This document shows positions 37,289 to 47,097 of a stretch of 64,000 nt of DNA, in pieces. The position numbers and the translations under genes were made by a program. A model generated the notes under the pieces. It was given only the letters and a program-made list of their open reading frames with translations, had not been told where the DNA came from and did no database searches. The stretch is from Flavobacterium chilense (GTDB lineage Bacteria; Bacteroidota; Bacteroidia; Flavobacteriales; Flavobacteriaceae): NCBI RefSeq assembly GCF_001602525.1, contig NZ_LSYT01000004.1, positions 186,001 to 250,000 on the forward strand, written 5' to 3'. Positions within the stretch are counted from its first letter, which is position 1, and each line of letters begins with the position of its first letter.

Positions 37289-38809
37289 ATGCGTCAACAC
37301 TTTGTCTTCTTAATTTTCGGAATAATTATAGCTTTCAGTTCTTGTCGTACTGATTTTGATACCGTTGCCAGTTCCGGAGATTTAAAGTTTTCAAAAGATA
37401 CTGTTTATCTTGATACCGTATTTAAAAATATTGGTTCCAGTACCTATCAGCTCAAAGTTTACAACCAAAGTAAAAATGATATTTCGATTCCGGTGATTCA
37501 GCTTAAAAACGGTTTAAATTCTAAATACAGAATGACAGTTGACGGAATGAGCGGAAACAATGGCAAAATTTTTAAAGACGTCACACTTTTAGCCAAAGAC
37601 AGTTTGTATATTTTTATAGAAACAACAGCAGATATTACAGACGCCAATCCAACAGACTTTTTATATACTGATAAAATTCAGTTTGACAGTGGTGCTAATC
37701 TTCAGGAAGTTGCTTTGGTCACGCTGATTCAGGATGCTGTTTTCCTATATCCAAAACAAAATGCCGACGGAACTAAAGAAAAAATTCAAATTGACGGAAA
37801 AGCAGTTGATGGTTTTTATCTGAACGAAAGCGATCCTGTAAACGGAAATGAATTACTCTTTACCAACAAAAAACCATACGTGATTTATGGCTTTGCAGGC
37901 GTTCCCGAAAGCAAAACCGTAACTTTTGAAGCCGGAGCAAGAGTTTTTTTTCATGCTAATTCCGGACTTTATATAGATAACAAAGCAACACTTCAGATTA
38001 ATGGAGCTGTATCTGCAACAGATAAATTAGAAAATGAAGTAATTTTTGAAGGCGATCGTTTAGAATCTCTTTACGATGATATTCCCGGACAGTGGAACTC
38101 TGTGATCTTATCAAAAGGAAGCAAAAATCATTTGATAAACCACCTTACTTTAAAAAATGCAATTACAGGTTTAAACCTAAATAATCCGGACAACACAACG
38201 ACAATTCAAATTAAAAACACGCAGATTTACAATTGCGCCGAATATGGAATTTTAGCTCAAAATGCCCGTATTAACGGAGAAAACATTGTGATTAATTATG
38301 CCGGTTTAACAAGCTTATCATGTGTTTATGGTGGAAATTATATTTTTACCCATTGCACGTTCAACAACAACTGGCAAAGCAGTGCACAGTTTGCCGTTAA
38401 CTTAAGTAACAGTCAGGCTGGCGCAACTCCGGAAACAAATCCGTTGACACAAGCTACTTTCAACAATTGTATTATTTATGGTTCCGGTACTAACGAATTT
38501 AATTTGAATAAAAATGCCACTACTCCATTTGTCTATCAACTGAATAATTGCTTATTGAAATTTAGCAGCTCAAGCACAAATCCTGATTATCAGTTTAAAA
38601 CAGATGCAGTGCATTACAACCAAATCATTTTAAATGAAAATCCGAAATATTATAATGTTTCTAAAAATCAACTGAACATTGATAAAACTTCTGCTGCTTT
38701 CGCGAAAGGGAATCCGGCTTATATAATTTCGCAAGATATTTTAGGAATTACAAGAACTTCCCCGCCAGATTTAGGCGCTTATCAAAGTAAAAATTTCCCT
38801 TCTAAATAA
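37289..38809 (+). CDS. Outer-surface lipoprotein with right-handed beta-helix
   Basis: 506 residues. A lipoprotein signal ends at IAFSSC (Cys about residue 19). An N-terminal Ig-like region (LDTVFKNIGSSTYQLKVYNQ) is followed by a parallel beta-helix (about residues 200-440) with the ladder motifs HLTLKNAITGLNLNN, IQIYNCAEYGILAQNA and FNNCIIYGSGTNEFNL. Such proteins are common in Bacteroidota and may bind glycans. No SusC/D pair is near. No terminator is evident. Confidence 0.8.
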   Translation: MRQHFVFLIFGIIIAFSSCRTDFDTVASSGDLKFSKDTVYLDTVFKNIGSSTYQLKVYNQSKNDISIPVIQLKNGLNSKYRMTVDGMSGNNGKIFKDVTLLAKDSLYIFIETTADITDANPTDFLYTDKIQFDSGANLQEVALVTLIQDAVFLYPKQNADGTKEKIQIDGKAVDGFYLNESDPVNGNELLFTNKKPYVIYGFAGVPESKTVTFEAGARVFFHANSGLYIDNKATLQINGAVSATDKLENEVIFEGDRLESLYDDIPGQWNSVILSKGSKNHLINHLTLKNAITGLNLNNPDNTTTIQIKNTQIYNCAEYGILAQNARINGENIVINYAGLTSLSCVYGGNYIFTHCTFNNNWQSSAQFAVNLSNSQAGATPETNPLTQATFNNCIIYGSGTNEFNLNKNATTPFVYQLNNCLLKFSSSSTNPDYQFKTDAVHYNQIILNENPKYYNVSKNQLNIDKTSAAFAKGNPAYIISQDILGITRTSPPDLGAYQSKNFPSK

Positions 38810-38999
38810 AATCAGAAGTTTAAATAAGTTTCTTTGAAATTGTGAACGCAGACTTTTGTTGTCAGAGTCTTCATATTATGTTTAAAACCAAAACATAATC
38901 ATCACTTAACACGTTTTTTGCTTTAAAGCTGTAATCTTGCCCTAAGAACTAAACGTATTAATTTTAAGACTTTAAGTCGCAATTTTAACCTATTTATTT

Positions 39000-40853
39000 A
39001 TGAAAAAAAACTACTTTTTTCTCTTTTCCCTGATTTTCACATCTGCCTTTGCACAAATTCCAACAGGATATTATGATACGGCAACAGGAACCGGGTATGC
39101 ATTAAAAACGCAATTGTACAATATTATTAAAGGCCATACGGACAATGGATATGGTGGACTTTATGTAACGTACGCCACATCAGACCTTGATCATTTTTAT
39201 GAAAATGATGGTTCGGTTTTAGATATGTATTCAGAAAATCCATCAGGAACAGATCCTTACACATACAGTATTGCTACTACTCAAAGATGTGGTAATTACG
39301 TTAAAGAAGGCGATTGTTATAACAGAGAGCACATTATTCCACAATCTGTATTTAGTGAAAAATCACCAATGGTTGCCGATGCTCATTTTATCACACCAAC
39401 AGATGGAAAAGTTAACGGAATGCGCTCGAATTATCCTCATGGTGTTGTAAACAACCCAACTTACACTTCTTTAAACGGAAGTAAACTAGGTTCAAATTCC
39501 ACTGCCGGATATTCAGGAACTGTTTTCGAACCAATTGATGAATTTAAGGGTGACATTGCCCGAATGTATTTTTATTTTGCAACACGATATGAAAACACAA
39601 TTGCGGGATATTCATACCCAATGTTTGACGGAACTTCGAATAAAGTTTTTACAGCAGCTTTCTTAAATATTCTTCTAACCTGGCATAAACAAGATCCGGT
39701 AAGTCCGAGAGAAATAGAACGAAACAATGCTATTTATGTTCGCCAGAACAACCGAAATCCATTTATCGATCATCCCGAATATGTAAATCAAATCTGGGCA
39801 ACTGAAGCAGATGATACTACACCACCAACTACACCTCTAAACTTAACGGTTACACAAAGCACTTCAAACTCAATAAGTTTAAGCTGGTCGGCTTCGACAG
39901 ATAATGCAGGAATTTCAGGTTATGCGGTTTACGTAAACAATGTTTTTAAACAAAATGCAACGAGCACAACTGCTACAATATCTGGGTTAACACCTTCAAC
40001 AACATATTCTTTTTATGTAATTGCAAAAGACACGTCAAATAATTTATCACCTCAAAGTACTTCTGTAAATGGAATTACAACTGAAGCATCTTCTGGAGGC
40101 GGCGGTACAATTACTAATGAAATTTTCTTTACAGAATATGTTGAAGGTTCTGGTAACAATAAATATCTGGAAGTTTCAAATTTCACAGGAAATACAGTCG
40201 ATTTAACTAAATACACCATTAAAAAGCAAGTTAACGGGGCCGGGCCGTGGACATCTGCATCTGGACTTTCATTAACAGGAACATTAGCTCATGGTGCATC
40301 ATACGTAATTGCATACAATCAGAGTGCTTCAACTTGTTTTAGTCCGGCAAATGCTAATCTATCAAGTGGCGCAACTGAACTTCAATTTAACGGAAACGAT
40401 CCTGTTGGATTATTTAAAAATGATGTTTTAATTGATATAATTGGTACTTTAGGTAATACTGCTAACTTTTCTATTGATGAAACTTTAAGAAGAAAACCAA
40501 CGATTTCTTCACCAAATACAACTTTTAATAAAGCTGCAGAATGGGATGTGTATCCTAAAGACACTTGCAGCGGATTAGGAAGCCATAGTTTAGCCAATTT
40601 AGGAACGGGAGATTTTGAATCTAATGTGTTTTCAATTTATCCAAACCCTTCAAATGGTCATTTTACTATTCAGCTGAAAGATTCAAATGAAGCTTCAAAT
40701 ATTGAAATAATATCAATTTTAGGACAAAGCGTTTTCTCACAAAAAAATAGTCTTAATTCATCAATAAACGTGAATAATCTTCAAAAAGGAATTTATATTG
40801 TACGTATTACTCAGGGTTCAAAAACAAGCAGTAAAAAAATAATTATCAACTAG
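39000..40853 (+). CDS. T9SS-exported endonuclease I family protein with FN3 and lamin-tail domains
   Basis: 617 residues. Signal peptide to about residue 19; endonuclease I domain about 20-270 with GDCYNREHIIPQSVF and ADAHFITPTDGKVNGMRSNY (catalytic REH region); fibronectin type III about 275-360; lamin-tail domain about 370-520 (FFTEYVEGSGNNKYLEVSNF); T9SS type A sorting domain about 550-617 (SIYPNPSNGHFTIQL, ending KKIIIN). Secreted to the cell surface to degrade extracellular DNA or RNA. The next gene is its paralogue. Confidence 0.93.
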   Translation: MKKNYFFLFSLIFTSAFAQIPTGYYDTATGTGYALKTQLYNIIKGHTDNGYGGLYVTYATSDLDHFYENDGSVLDMYSENPSGTDPYTYSIATTQRCGNYVKEGDCYNREHIIPQSVFSEKSPMVADAHFITPTDGKVNGMRSNYPHGVVNNPTYTSLNGSKLGSNSTAGYSGTVFEPIDEFKGDIARMYFYFATRYENTIAGYSYPMFDGTSNKVFTAAFLNILLTWHKQDPVSPREIERNNAIYVRQNNRNPFIDHPEYVNQIWATEADDTTPPTTPLNLTVTQSTSNSISLSWSASTDNAGISGYAVYVNNVFKQNATSTTATISGLTPSTTYSFYVIAKDTSNNLSPQSTSVNGITTEASSGGGGTITNEIFFTEYVEGSGNNKYLEVSNFTGNTVDLTKYTIKKQVNGAGPWTSASGLSLTGTLAHGASYVIAYNQSASTCFSPANANLSSGATELQFNGNDPVGLFKNDVLIDIIGTLGNTANFSIDETLRRKPTISSPNTTFNKAAEWDVYPKDTCSGLGSHSLANLGTGDFESNVFSIYPNPSNGHFTIQLKDSNEASNIEIISILGQSVFSQKNSLNSSINVNNLQKGIYIVRITQGSKTSSKKIIIN

Positions 40854-40878
40854 CTAAGTTATTCTGGCTTAATATATC

Positions 40879-40921
40879 TCCCGCAAAGACTCTGATTTTC
40901 AAAAATCGTGTCTCTGCGGGA
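40879..40921 (+). terminator. Hairpin between the two nuclease genes
   Basis: TCCCGCAAAGAC (40879-40890) pairs with GTCTCTGCGGGA (40910-40921), with one mismatch. There is no clean poly-T, only a TTATATTTG tail, so this is a possible terminator or another member of the CGCAAAG-type repeat words. Confidence 0.5.
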
Positions 40922-40998
40922 TTATATTTGTAAAAATACCCGTAAGAAAATATTTCCAAAATTAAACATTGCTTAACGCTGCGTATTTATAAAAGTAG

Positions 40999-41006
40999 TA
41001 GATTTG
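40999..41006 (+). promoter_or_regulatory. Candidate -7 element for the second nuclease gene
   Basis: TAGATTTG matches TAnnTTTG 77 bases before the ATG at 41083. The nearest TTG (40969-40971) is 27 bases away, longer than usual. Confidence 0.35.
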
Positions 41007-41082
41007 TTACAATCCATTTTTAAATTTCTAAAAATCAGAGCATTAAAAACGAATTTAACCCCAAAATCTTAAACTACTATTT

Positions 41083-42927
41083 ATGAAAAAAAACTACTTT
41101 TTACTGTTATTACTGTCTTTCAGCATTGGCTTTGCCCAAATTCCATCTGGTTATTACAATACTGCAACCGGAACGAGTTATACTTTAAAAACGCAATTGT
41201 ACAACATTATTAAAGGCCATACAGATAATGGTTACGCCGGTCTGTACACAACCTATCAAACCTCTGACGTAGATAATTTTTACGAGAATGACGGAACTGT
41301 TTTAGATATGTATTCTGAAAATCCTTCCGGAACAGATCCTTATAATTACAGCACAGGGAGTACACAACGTTGTGGCAATTATTCTGTTGAAGGCGATTGC
41401 TACAATAGAGAACATATTATTCCACAATCGGTTTTTAACGAGCAGTCACCAATGGTTGCCGATGCTCATTTCATAACTCCAACCGACGGAAAAGTAAACG
41501 GAATGCGTTCTAATTATCCACACGGAACTGTCGCTTCAGCAACTTATACTTCTCAAAACGGAAGTAAATTAGGATCAAGCTCAGTATCCGGGTATTCAGG
41601 AACCGTTTTCGAACCAATCAACGCTTTTAAGGGCGATATTGCCCGAATGTATTTTTATTTTGCAACTCGATATGAAAATACTGTTGCTGGTTATTCTTAC
41701 GCTATGTTTAACGGAACAAGCAACCAGGTTTTCACAACAGCTTTTCTGAATATGCTTTTAGCCTGGCATACGCAAGATCCTGTAAGTGCAAGAGAAATTG
41801 CAAGAAACAATGCTGTTTATGCACGTCAGGGCAATAGAAATCCGTATATCGACCACCCAGAATATGTAAATCAAATTTGGGGAGGAACGCCTTCTGGAGA
41901 TACTCAGGCTCCAACTGCTCCAACAAGTTTGGCTTCAACATCAAAAACAGCAACTTCAATTACACTTTCATGGACAGCTTCTACAGATAATGTAGCCGTT
42001 ACAGGTTATGATATTTATGCAAATAGTGTTTTAAAAACAACTGTTTCCGGCACAACCGCAACGATTACCGGTTTAACTGCTTCTACTGCTTATTCCATTT
42101 ATGCAAAAGCAAAAGATGCGGCTGGAAACACTTCTGCGTCAAGCAATACGATTTCAGTTACAACCAACAACAGCGGAACCGGAACTGCAACAGATTTACT
42201 TTTCTCTGAATACATTGAAGGTTCTGGAAATAACAAAGCGTTGGAAATTGCTAATAACACTGGAAGTTCTGTAAGCTTATCTGCTTACACTATTAAAAAA
42301 CAAACAAACGGGGCAGGTTCTTGGAGCACAGGTTTAGCTTTGACTGGCACTTTGACAACAGGAAGTAAATTTGTAATTGTAAACAGTTCTATGTCTTCTG
42401 CTTGTTTTTCTACAAGTGCAGCCAATATTTCTACAACTGCAACTGAATTGACTTTTAACGGAAATGATGCTGTAGGTTTATTCAAAAATGGAGTTCTAAT
42501 TGACATCATTGGAACTTTTAATGGAGGAACAGCCAATTTTGCTGTTGATGTAACTTTAAGAAGAAAATCGACAGTAACTTCTCCAAGCACCACTTTTAAT
42601 TTGAGTGCTCAATGGGATTCCTTTTCACAAGATACTTGTAATAATTTAGGAAGCAAAAAAGTACCACAGGCAGAAGAAGAAATTGTGGAACTTTCAAATG
42701 AAATTGTTGTTTTTCCTAATCCTTCAAACGGATTGTTTAATGTTATTTTAGATAATTCAAACTCTTCTTATTCGGTAGAAATTCTTTCTTTTTCCGGACA
42801 GAAAGTTTACGAAAAACAAAATACTACAGATCCTGTTATTTCGGCAAATCATCTTTCGAGTGGTATTTATGTTCTTAAAATCGAAAAAGACTCAAAAACG
42901 ATTATTAAAAAGATAGTCATCAACTAA
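41083..42927 (+). CDS. T9SS-exported endonuclease I family protein, tandem paralogue
   Basis: 614 residues with the same order: signal peptide, endonuclease I domain (GDCYNREHIIPQSVF is identical to the first copy), FN3 (TSITLSWTASTDNVAVTGYD), lamin-tail domain (LLFSEYIEGSGNNKALEIAN), and T9SS sorting domain (VFPNPSNGLFNVIL, ending KKIVIN). The nuclease domains are nearly identical, whereas the linker and FN3 are more diverged. The 229-base gap between copies holds a hairpin and a candidate -7 element, so the copies may be expressed separately. Confidence 0.93.
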   Translation: MKKNYFLLLLLSFSIGFAQIPSGYYNTATGTSYTLKTQLYNIIKGHTDNGYAGLYTTYQTSDVDNFYENDGTVLDMYSENPSGTDPYNYSTGSTQRCGNYSVEGDCYNREHIIPQSVFNEQSPMVADAHFITPTDGKVNGMRSNYPHGTVASATYTSQNGSKLGSSSVSGYSGTVFEPINAFKGDIARMYFYFATRYENTVAGYSYAMFNGTSNQVFTTAFLNMLLAWHTQDPVSAREIARNNAVYARQGNRNPYIDHPEYVNQIWGGTPSGDTQAPTAPTSLASTSKTATSITLSWTASTDNVAVTGYDIYANSVLKTTVSGTTATITGLTASTAYSIYAKAKDAAGNTSASSNTISVTTNNSGTGTATDLLFSEYIEGSGNNKALEIANNTGSSVSLSAYTIKKQTNGAGSWSTGLALTGTLTTGSKFVIVNSSMSSACFSTSAANISTTATELTFNGNDAVGLFKNGVLIDIIGTFNGGTANFAVDVTLRRKSTVTSPSTTFNLSAQWDSFSQDTCNNLGSKKVPQAEEEIVELSNEIVVFPNPSNGLFNVILDNSNSSYSVEILSFSGQKVYEKQNTTDPVISANHLSSGIYVLKIEKDSKTIIKKIVIN

Positions 42928-42936
42928 ATATTTTTT

Positions 42937-43038
42937 TTTCACGCAGATTCAGCAGCTTAAACAGATAAAGATTTTAATAAACATTGACACAGATTTATTA
43001 ATAACTCTAAACAAAAAATCTGCTGAATCTGCGTGAAA
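42937..43038 (+). repeat. Inverted repeat TTTCACGCAGATTCAGCAG
   Basis: 19 bases at 42937-42955 pair perfectly with 43020-43038. The AT-rich loop contains a CACAGATTTATTAATA word. It belongs to the CGCAGATT repeat words also seen at 57880-57900. Nothing else is visible in the 277-base gap apart from a promoter. Confidence 0.75.
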
Positions 43039-43144
43039 CTAAAAAAATACTCTTTTGCGACAATCCCTTAAAACAAGCAGATTCTTAATTTTTAACTTAA
43101 TTTCAAATCAACATCATTTTTTTAAAAAGAGTTTGTTATCAAAT

Positions 43145-43175
43145 TTGCGCTTACTATTTATTTAAACTAAATTTG
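43145..43175 (+). promoter_or_regulatory. Candidate promoter of purL
   Basis: TTG at 43145-43147, a 20-base spacer and TAAATTTG at 43168-43175, 29 bases before the ATG at 43205. Confidence 0.55.
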
Positions 43176-43204
43176 CAGCTCAATACAACAAACTACACAT
43201 CACA

Positions 43205-46200
43205 ATGATCCATTTCTTTGAAAACCAAAGCAAAACTGTTTTTGCCGTACAAACGCAAAACGAAATTTCAGCTCAAGACATTTCAAAATTAAACTGGCTT
43301 TTTGCCAACTCTAATAAGATCGAAAAATCCGCACTGACGGATTTTTTTGTTGGTCCACGCGCCACTATGATCACACCCTGGAGTACAAATGCTGTAGAAA
43401 TTACTCAAAATATGGGTATTCCGGGCATCATCAGAATCGAAGAATTTTTTCCGGCTACGGAAGATTTCACAGATTTTGATCCAATGCTTTTTCAAAAATT
43501 CAACCAATTAGATCAGGAGATTTTCACGATAAACATTCAGCCGGAACCAATTCTGGAAATTGATGATATCGCAACATACAATAAAGTAGAAGGTTTAGCT
43601 TTAAGCGAGGAAGAAGTAGATTACTTAAACAATCTTTCAACAAAACTTGGAAGAAAATTAACTGATTCTGAAATTTTCGCTTTCTCTCAGGCAAACTCAG
43701 AACACTGTCGTCACAAAATTTTCAACGGAACTTTTGTAATTGATGGTGAAGAAAAAGAGACTTCTCTTTTTAAATTAATCAAAAAAACATCTCAGGAAAA
43801 TCCTAACGATATAGTATCTGCTTACAAAGACAACGTTGCTTTTGTAAAAGGACCAAAAGTGCAGCAATTTGCACCAAAATCGGCAGACAAACCTGATTTT
43901 TACGAAATAAAAGAATTCGATTCTGTTTTATCTTTAAAAGCAGAAACACACAATTTCCCAACAACTGTTGAGCCTTTCAATGGAGCCGCAACAGGTTCAG
44001 GAGGAGAAATTCGTGACCGTTTAGCCGGAGGCCAAGGTTCTTTGCCATTAGCCGGAACTGCTGTTTATATGACTTCGTATTCTCGTTTGAAATCCTTCGA
44101 CTCCTCTCAGGATTACAGGTCTTGGGAAAATGCAATGGAAGAAAGAAAATGGTTATACCAGACTCCAATGGATATTTTGATCAAAGCTTCAAACGGAGCT
44201 TCTGATTTTGGAAATAAATTTGGTCAGCCGCTAATTACAGGTTCGGTTTTAACTTTCGAACATTCAGAAAACGACCGTAAAATTGGTTACGATAAAGTAA
44301 TCATGCAAGCGGGTGGAATTGGCTACGGAAAATTAGATCAGGCTATTAAAAAGAAACCACAAGTAGGCGATAAAATCGTAATTCTTGGAGGAGAAAATTA
44401 TAGAATCGGGATGGGTGGTGCTGCGGTTTCATCTGCAGATACAGGAGCTTTTGGTTCAGGAATTGAATTAAATGCTATTCAGCGTTCAAACCCTGAAATG
44501 CAAAAACGTGCTGCAAACGCGATTCGTGGTTTGGTAGAAAGCGACAATAACCCAATTGTTTCGATTCACGATCACGGAGCTGGAGGACACTTAAACTGTC
44601 TTTCGGAATTGGTAGAAGAAACGGGTGGTTTAATCGATTTAGATAAATTACCTGTTGGAGACCCTACTCTTTCTGCAAAAGAAATTATCGGTAACGAATC
44701 TCAGGAAAGAATGGGATTAGTTATTGGTCAAAAAGATATTGATACCTTACAAAGAATCGCCGACAGAGAGCGTTCGCCAATGTATCAGGTTGGAGATGTA
44801 ACGGGAGATCACCGTTTTACTTTCGAATCAAAATCAAATGGTTCAAAACCGATGGATTATGCTTTAGAAGATTTCTTCGGAAGTTCGCCAAAAACGGTTA
44901 TGACAGACAAAACTATTGACAGAAAATATGCTGATGTTGCATACAACACAGGAGATTTCGAAAGTTATTTAAAAGACGTTTTACGTTTAGAAGCAGTTGC
45001 CTCAAAAGACTGGTTAACTAATAAGGTGGACCGTTGTGTGGGTGGAAAAGTAGCTAAACAACAAAACGCCGGACCATTGCAATTGCCTTTAAATAATGTT
45101 GGGGTTATGGCGCTGGATTATTTAGGAAAAGAAGGTATTGCAACTTCTATTGGCCACGCTCCTATTGCCGCTTTGATTGATCCGGTTGCAGGAAGCAGAA
45201 ATGCTATTGCCGAATCGTTATCAAACTTAGTTTGGGCACCAATTATTAATGGTTTAAAAGGAGTTTCATTATCCGCAAACTGGATGTGGGCTTGTAAAAA
45301 TGAAGGTGAAGACGCTCGTTTATATGCTGCTGTTGAAGGTTGTTCTGAATTTGCAATCGAATTGGGAATCAATATTCCAACAGGAAAAGATTCACTTTCG
45401 ATGAAACAGAAATATCCAAATGACGAAGTAATTGCGCCAGGAACAGTTATTATTTCGGCTGCCGGAAACTGTACAGATATTAGAAAAGTAGTGGAACCTG
45501 TTTTACAGAAAAACGGAGATTCAATTTACTATATCAATTTGTCTCAGGATGATTTCAAATTAGGAGGTTCTTCTTTTGCACAAATCAGAAACACAATTGG
45601 AAACGAAACTTCTACTATAAAAGATGCTTCTTTCTTTAAAAATGCTTTTAATACGATTCAGGAATTAATCGGTGAAAACCAAATCTTAGCAGGTCACGAT
45701 ATCGGAAGCGGTGGTTTAATCACTACTTTATTAGAATTGTGTTTTGCTGATGTAAACCTTGGAGCTAAAATTGATTTCAGCGCTTTCGCGGAAAAAGATT
45801 TATTGAAAATCCTTTTCGCTGAAAACATCGGAATCGTATTCCAGGCTAAATCTGATGCAACTGTTGAAGCTAAATTGAATGCAAACAACATCGAATTTTT
45901 CAAATTAGGAAAAGCGACAACTACTGAGACTTTAGACCTTGGACTTTGGACTTTAGACATAAAAGCTTATAGAGACATTTGGTTTGAAACTTCTTATTTA
46001 TTAGATCAAAAGCAATCTAAAAACGGAAGAGCTCAGGCACGTTTTGAAAACTATAAAAATCAGGTTTTAAACTATACATTCCCTGCACATTTTACAGGAA
46101 AAAAACCAGTAATCGATGCTTCACAACCAAGACCAAAAGCAGCTATTATTCGTGAAAAAGGAAGTAATTCTGAGCGTGAAATGGCAAATGCTATGTACTT

Positions 46201-46876
46201 AGCAGGTTTTGATGTAAAAGATGTTCACATGACGGATTTAATTTCTGGTCGTGAAACGCTTGAAGATATTCAGTTTATTGGTGCTGTTGGAGGATTCTCT
46301 AATTCAGATGTTTTAGGTTCTGCTAAAGGTTGGGCTGGAGCTTTCTTATACAACGAAAAAGCAAAAACAGCTTTGGATAATTTCTTTAAAAGAGAAGACA
46401 CTTTATCTGTTGGAATCTGTAACGGATGTCAGTTATTTATGGAATTGGAAGTTATTAATCCAGAACATGAAGTTCACGGAAAAATGCACCATAACGAAAG
46501 CCAAAAACACGAAAGTATCTTTACTTCTGTAAAAGTTCAGGAAAACAACTCGGTTATGTTATCAACATTGGCCGGAAGTACTTTGGGAGTTTGGGTTTCT
46601 CACGGAGAAGGTAAATTTAAATTGCCTTATGCAGAAGACCAGTACAACATCGTTTCTAAATATGCTTACGAAGGTTATCCTGCAAACCCTAACGGATCTG
46701 ACTACAACACAGCAATGATGTGTGACAAAACAGGAAGACATTTAGTAATGATGCCTCACATTGAGCGTTCGACTTTTCAATGGAACTGGGCACATTATCC
46801 AAAAGACAGAAATGACGAGGTTTCGCCTTGGCACGAAGCTTTTGTTAATGCCAGAAAATGGATTGAGAAAAACTAA
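43205..46876 (+). CDS. purL: Phosphoribosylformylglycinamidine synthase, single-chain
   Basis: 1223 residues, the long form that carries the synthase and glutaminase in one chain. It converts FGAR, glutamine and ATP to FGAM in purine synthesis. Motifs: SQANSEHCRHKIFNGTFVID, AETHNFPTTVEPFNGAATGS, KASNGASDFGNKFGQPLITG, PTGKDSLSMKQKY and, in the glutaminase, GICNGCQL and MMPHIERSTFQWNW. Two segments look like in-frame insertions of dispersed repeats: near residues 296-306 (KSFDSSQDY) and near 909-918 (TLDLGLWTLD). Both are in loops and leave the frame intact. Confidence 0.97.
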   Translation: MIHFFENQSKTVFAVQTQNEISAQDISKLNWLFANSNKIEKSALTDFFVGPRATMITPWSTNAVEITQNMGIPGIIRIEEFFPATEDFTDFDPMLFQKFNQLDQEIFTINIQPEPILEIDDIATYNKVEGLALSEEEVDYLNNLSTKLGRKLTDSEIFAFSQANSEHCRHKIFNGTFVIDGEEKETSLFKLIKKTSQENPNDIVSAYKDNVAFVKGPKVQQFAPKSADKPDFYEIKEFDSVLSLKAETHNFPTTVEPFNGAATGSGGEIRDRLAGGQGSLPLAGTAVYMTSYSRLKSFDSSQDYRSWENAMEERKWLYQTPMDILIKASNGASDFGNKFGQPLITGSVLTFEHSENDRKIGYDKVIMQAGGIGYGKLDQAIKKKPQVGDKIVILGGENYRIGMGGAAVSSADTGAFGSGIELNAIQRSNPEMQKRAANAIRGLVESDNNPIVSIHDHGAGGHLNCLSELVEETGGLIDLDKLPVGDPTLSAKEIIGNESQERMGLVIGQKDIDTLQRIADRERSPMYQVGDVTGDHRFTFESKSNGSKPMDYALEDFFGSSPKTVMTDKTIDRKYADVAYNTGDFESYLKDVLRLEAVASKDWLTNKVDRCVGGKVAKQQNAGPLQLPLNNVGVMALDYLGKEGIATSIGHAPIAALIDPVAGSRNAIAESLSNLVWAPIINGLKGVSLSANWMWACKNEGEDARLYAAVEGCSEFAIELGINIPTGKDSLSMKQKYPNDEVIAPGTVIISAAGNCTDIRKVVEPVLQKNGDSIYYINLSQDDFKLGGSSFAQIRNTIGNETSTIKDASFFKNAFNTIQELIGENQILAGHDIGSGGLITTLLELCFADVNLGAKIDFSAFAEKDLLKILFAENIGIVFQAKSDATVEAKLNANNIEFFKLGKATTTETLDLGLWTLDIKAYRDIWFETSYLLDQKQSKNGRAQARFENYKNQVLNYTFPAHFTGKKPVIDASQPRPKAAIIREKGSNSEREMANAMYLAGFDVKDVHMTDLISGRETLEDIQFIGAVGGFSNSDVLGSAKGWAGAFLYNEKAKTALDNFFKREDTLSVGICNGCQLFMELEVINPEHEVHGKMHHNESQKHESIFTSVKVQENNSVMLSTLAGSTLGVWVSHGEGKFKLPYAEDQYNIVSKYAYEGYPANPNGSDYNTAMMCDKTGRHLVMMPHIERSTFQWNWAHYPKDRNDEVSPWHEAFVNARKWIEKN
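44094..44119 (+). repeat. In-frame palindromic-element-like insertion in purL
   Basis: CCTTCGACTCCTCTCAGGAT, then TACAGG. This is the CTTCGACTCnnCTCAGG word common as a dispersed repeat in Bacteroidota; read on the other strand it gives the familiar PERSRRIS peptide. It adds roughly five to nine residues (KSFDSSQDY) to a loop that is short in other FGAM synthases. Confidence 0.6.
45928..45958 (+). repeat. GACTTTGGAC-type direct repeats inside purL
   Basis: Three to four copies of a GACTTTnGAC word follow one another (GACTTTAGAC, CTTGGACTTTGGACTTTAGAC). They encode TLDLGLWTLD. The wording is that of short direct repeats seen between genes in this group of bacteria, here held in frame. Confidence 0.55.
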
Positions 46877-46892
46877 AAAATATATTTTTACT

Positions 46893-46925
46893 AAAGCGCC
46901 CGAATTTTATCGGGCGTTTTTTTTT
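46893..46925 (+). terminator. Intrinsic terminator of purL
   Basis: CGCCCGA (46897-46903) pairs with TCGGGCG (46910-46916) and is followed by nine T. It lies 17 bases after the stop. Confidence 0.9.
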
Positions 46926-46936
46926 GCCATAAATTA

Positions 46937-46988
46937 CACAGATTAGCACAGATTTTTTCTACATGAAAAAAATCTGTGCTAATCTGTG
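46937..46988 (+). repeat. 22-base perfect inverted repeat
   Basis: CACAGATTAGCACAGATTTT plus TT at 46937-46958 pairs with 46967-46988 around an eight-base loop. It follows the purL terminator directly. The AATCTGTGCTAATCTGTG word is one of the recurring intergenic words. A GTGAATTCGTGGC word follows at 47006-47020. Confidence 0.85.
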
Positions 46989-47097
46989 GCTATAAAAAAA
47001 TAATTCGTGAATTCGTGGCTATAAATCATTTATTTTAAAACATACTCTTCATTTAAAAAATGCCCCAATGCTATCCCCAAATAGCCGGAGCATTTTT

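Noticed and set aside
43977..44168. Minus-strand frame with PERSRRIS inside purL
   Set aside because: An antisense shadow of purL; useful only as the mark of a dispersed repeat, not as a gene.
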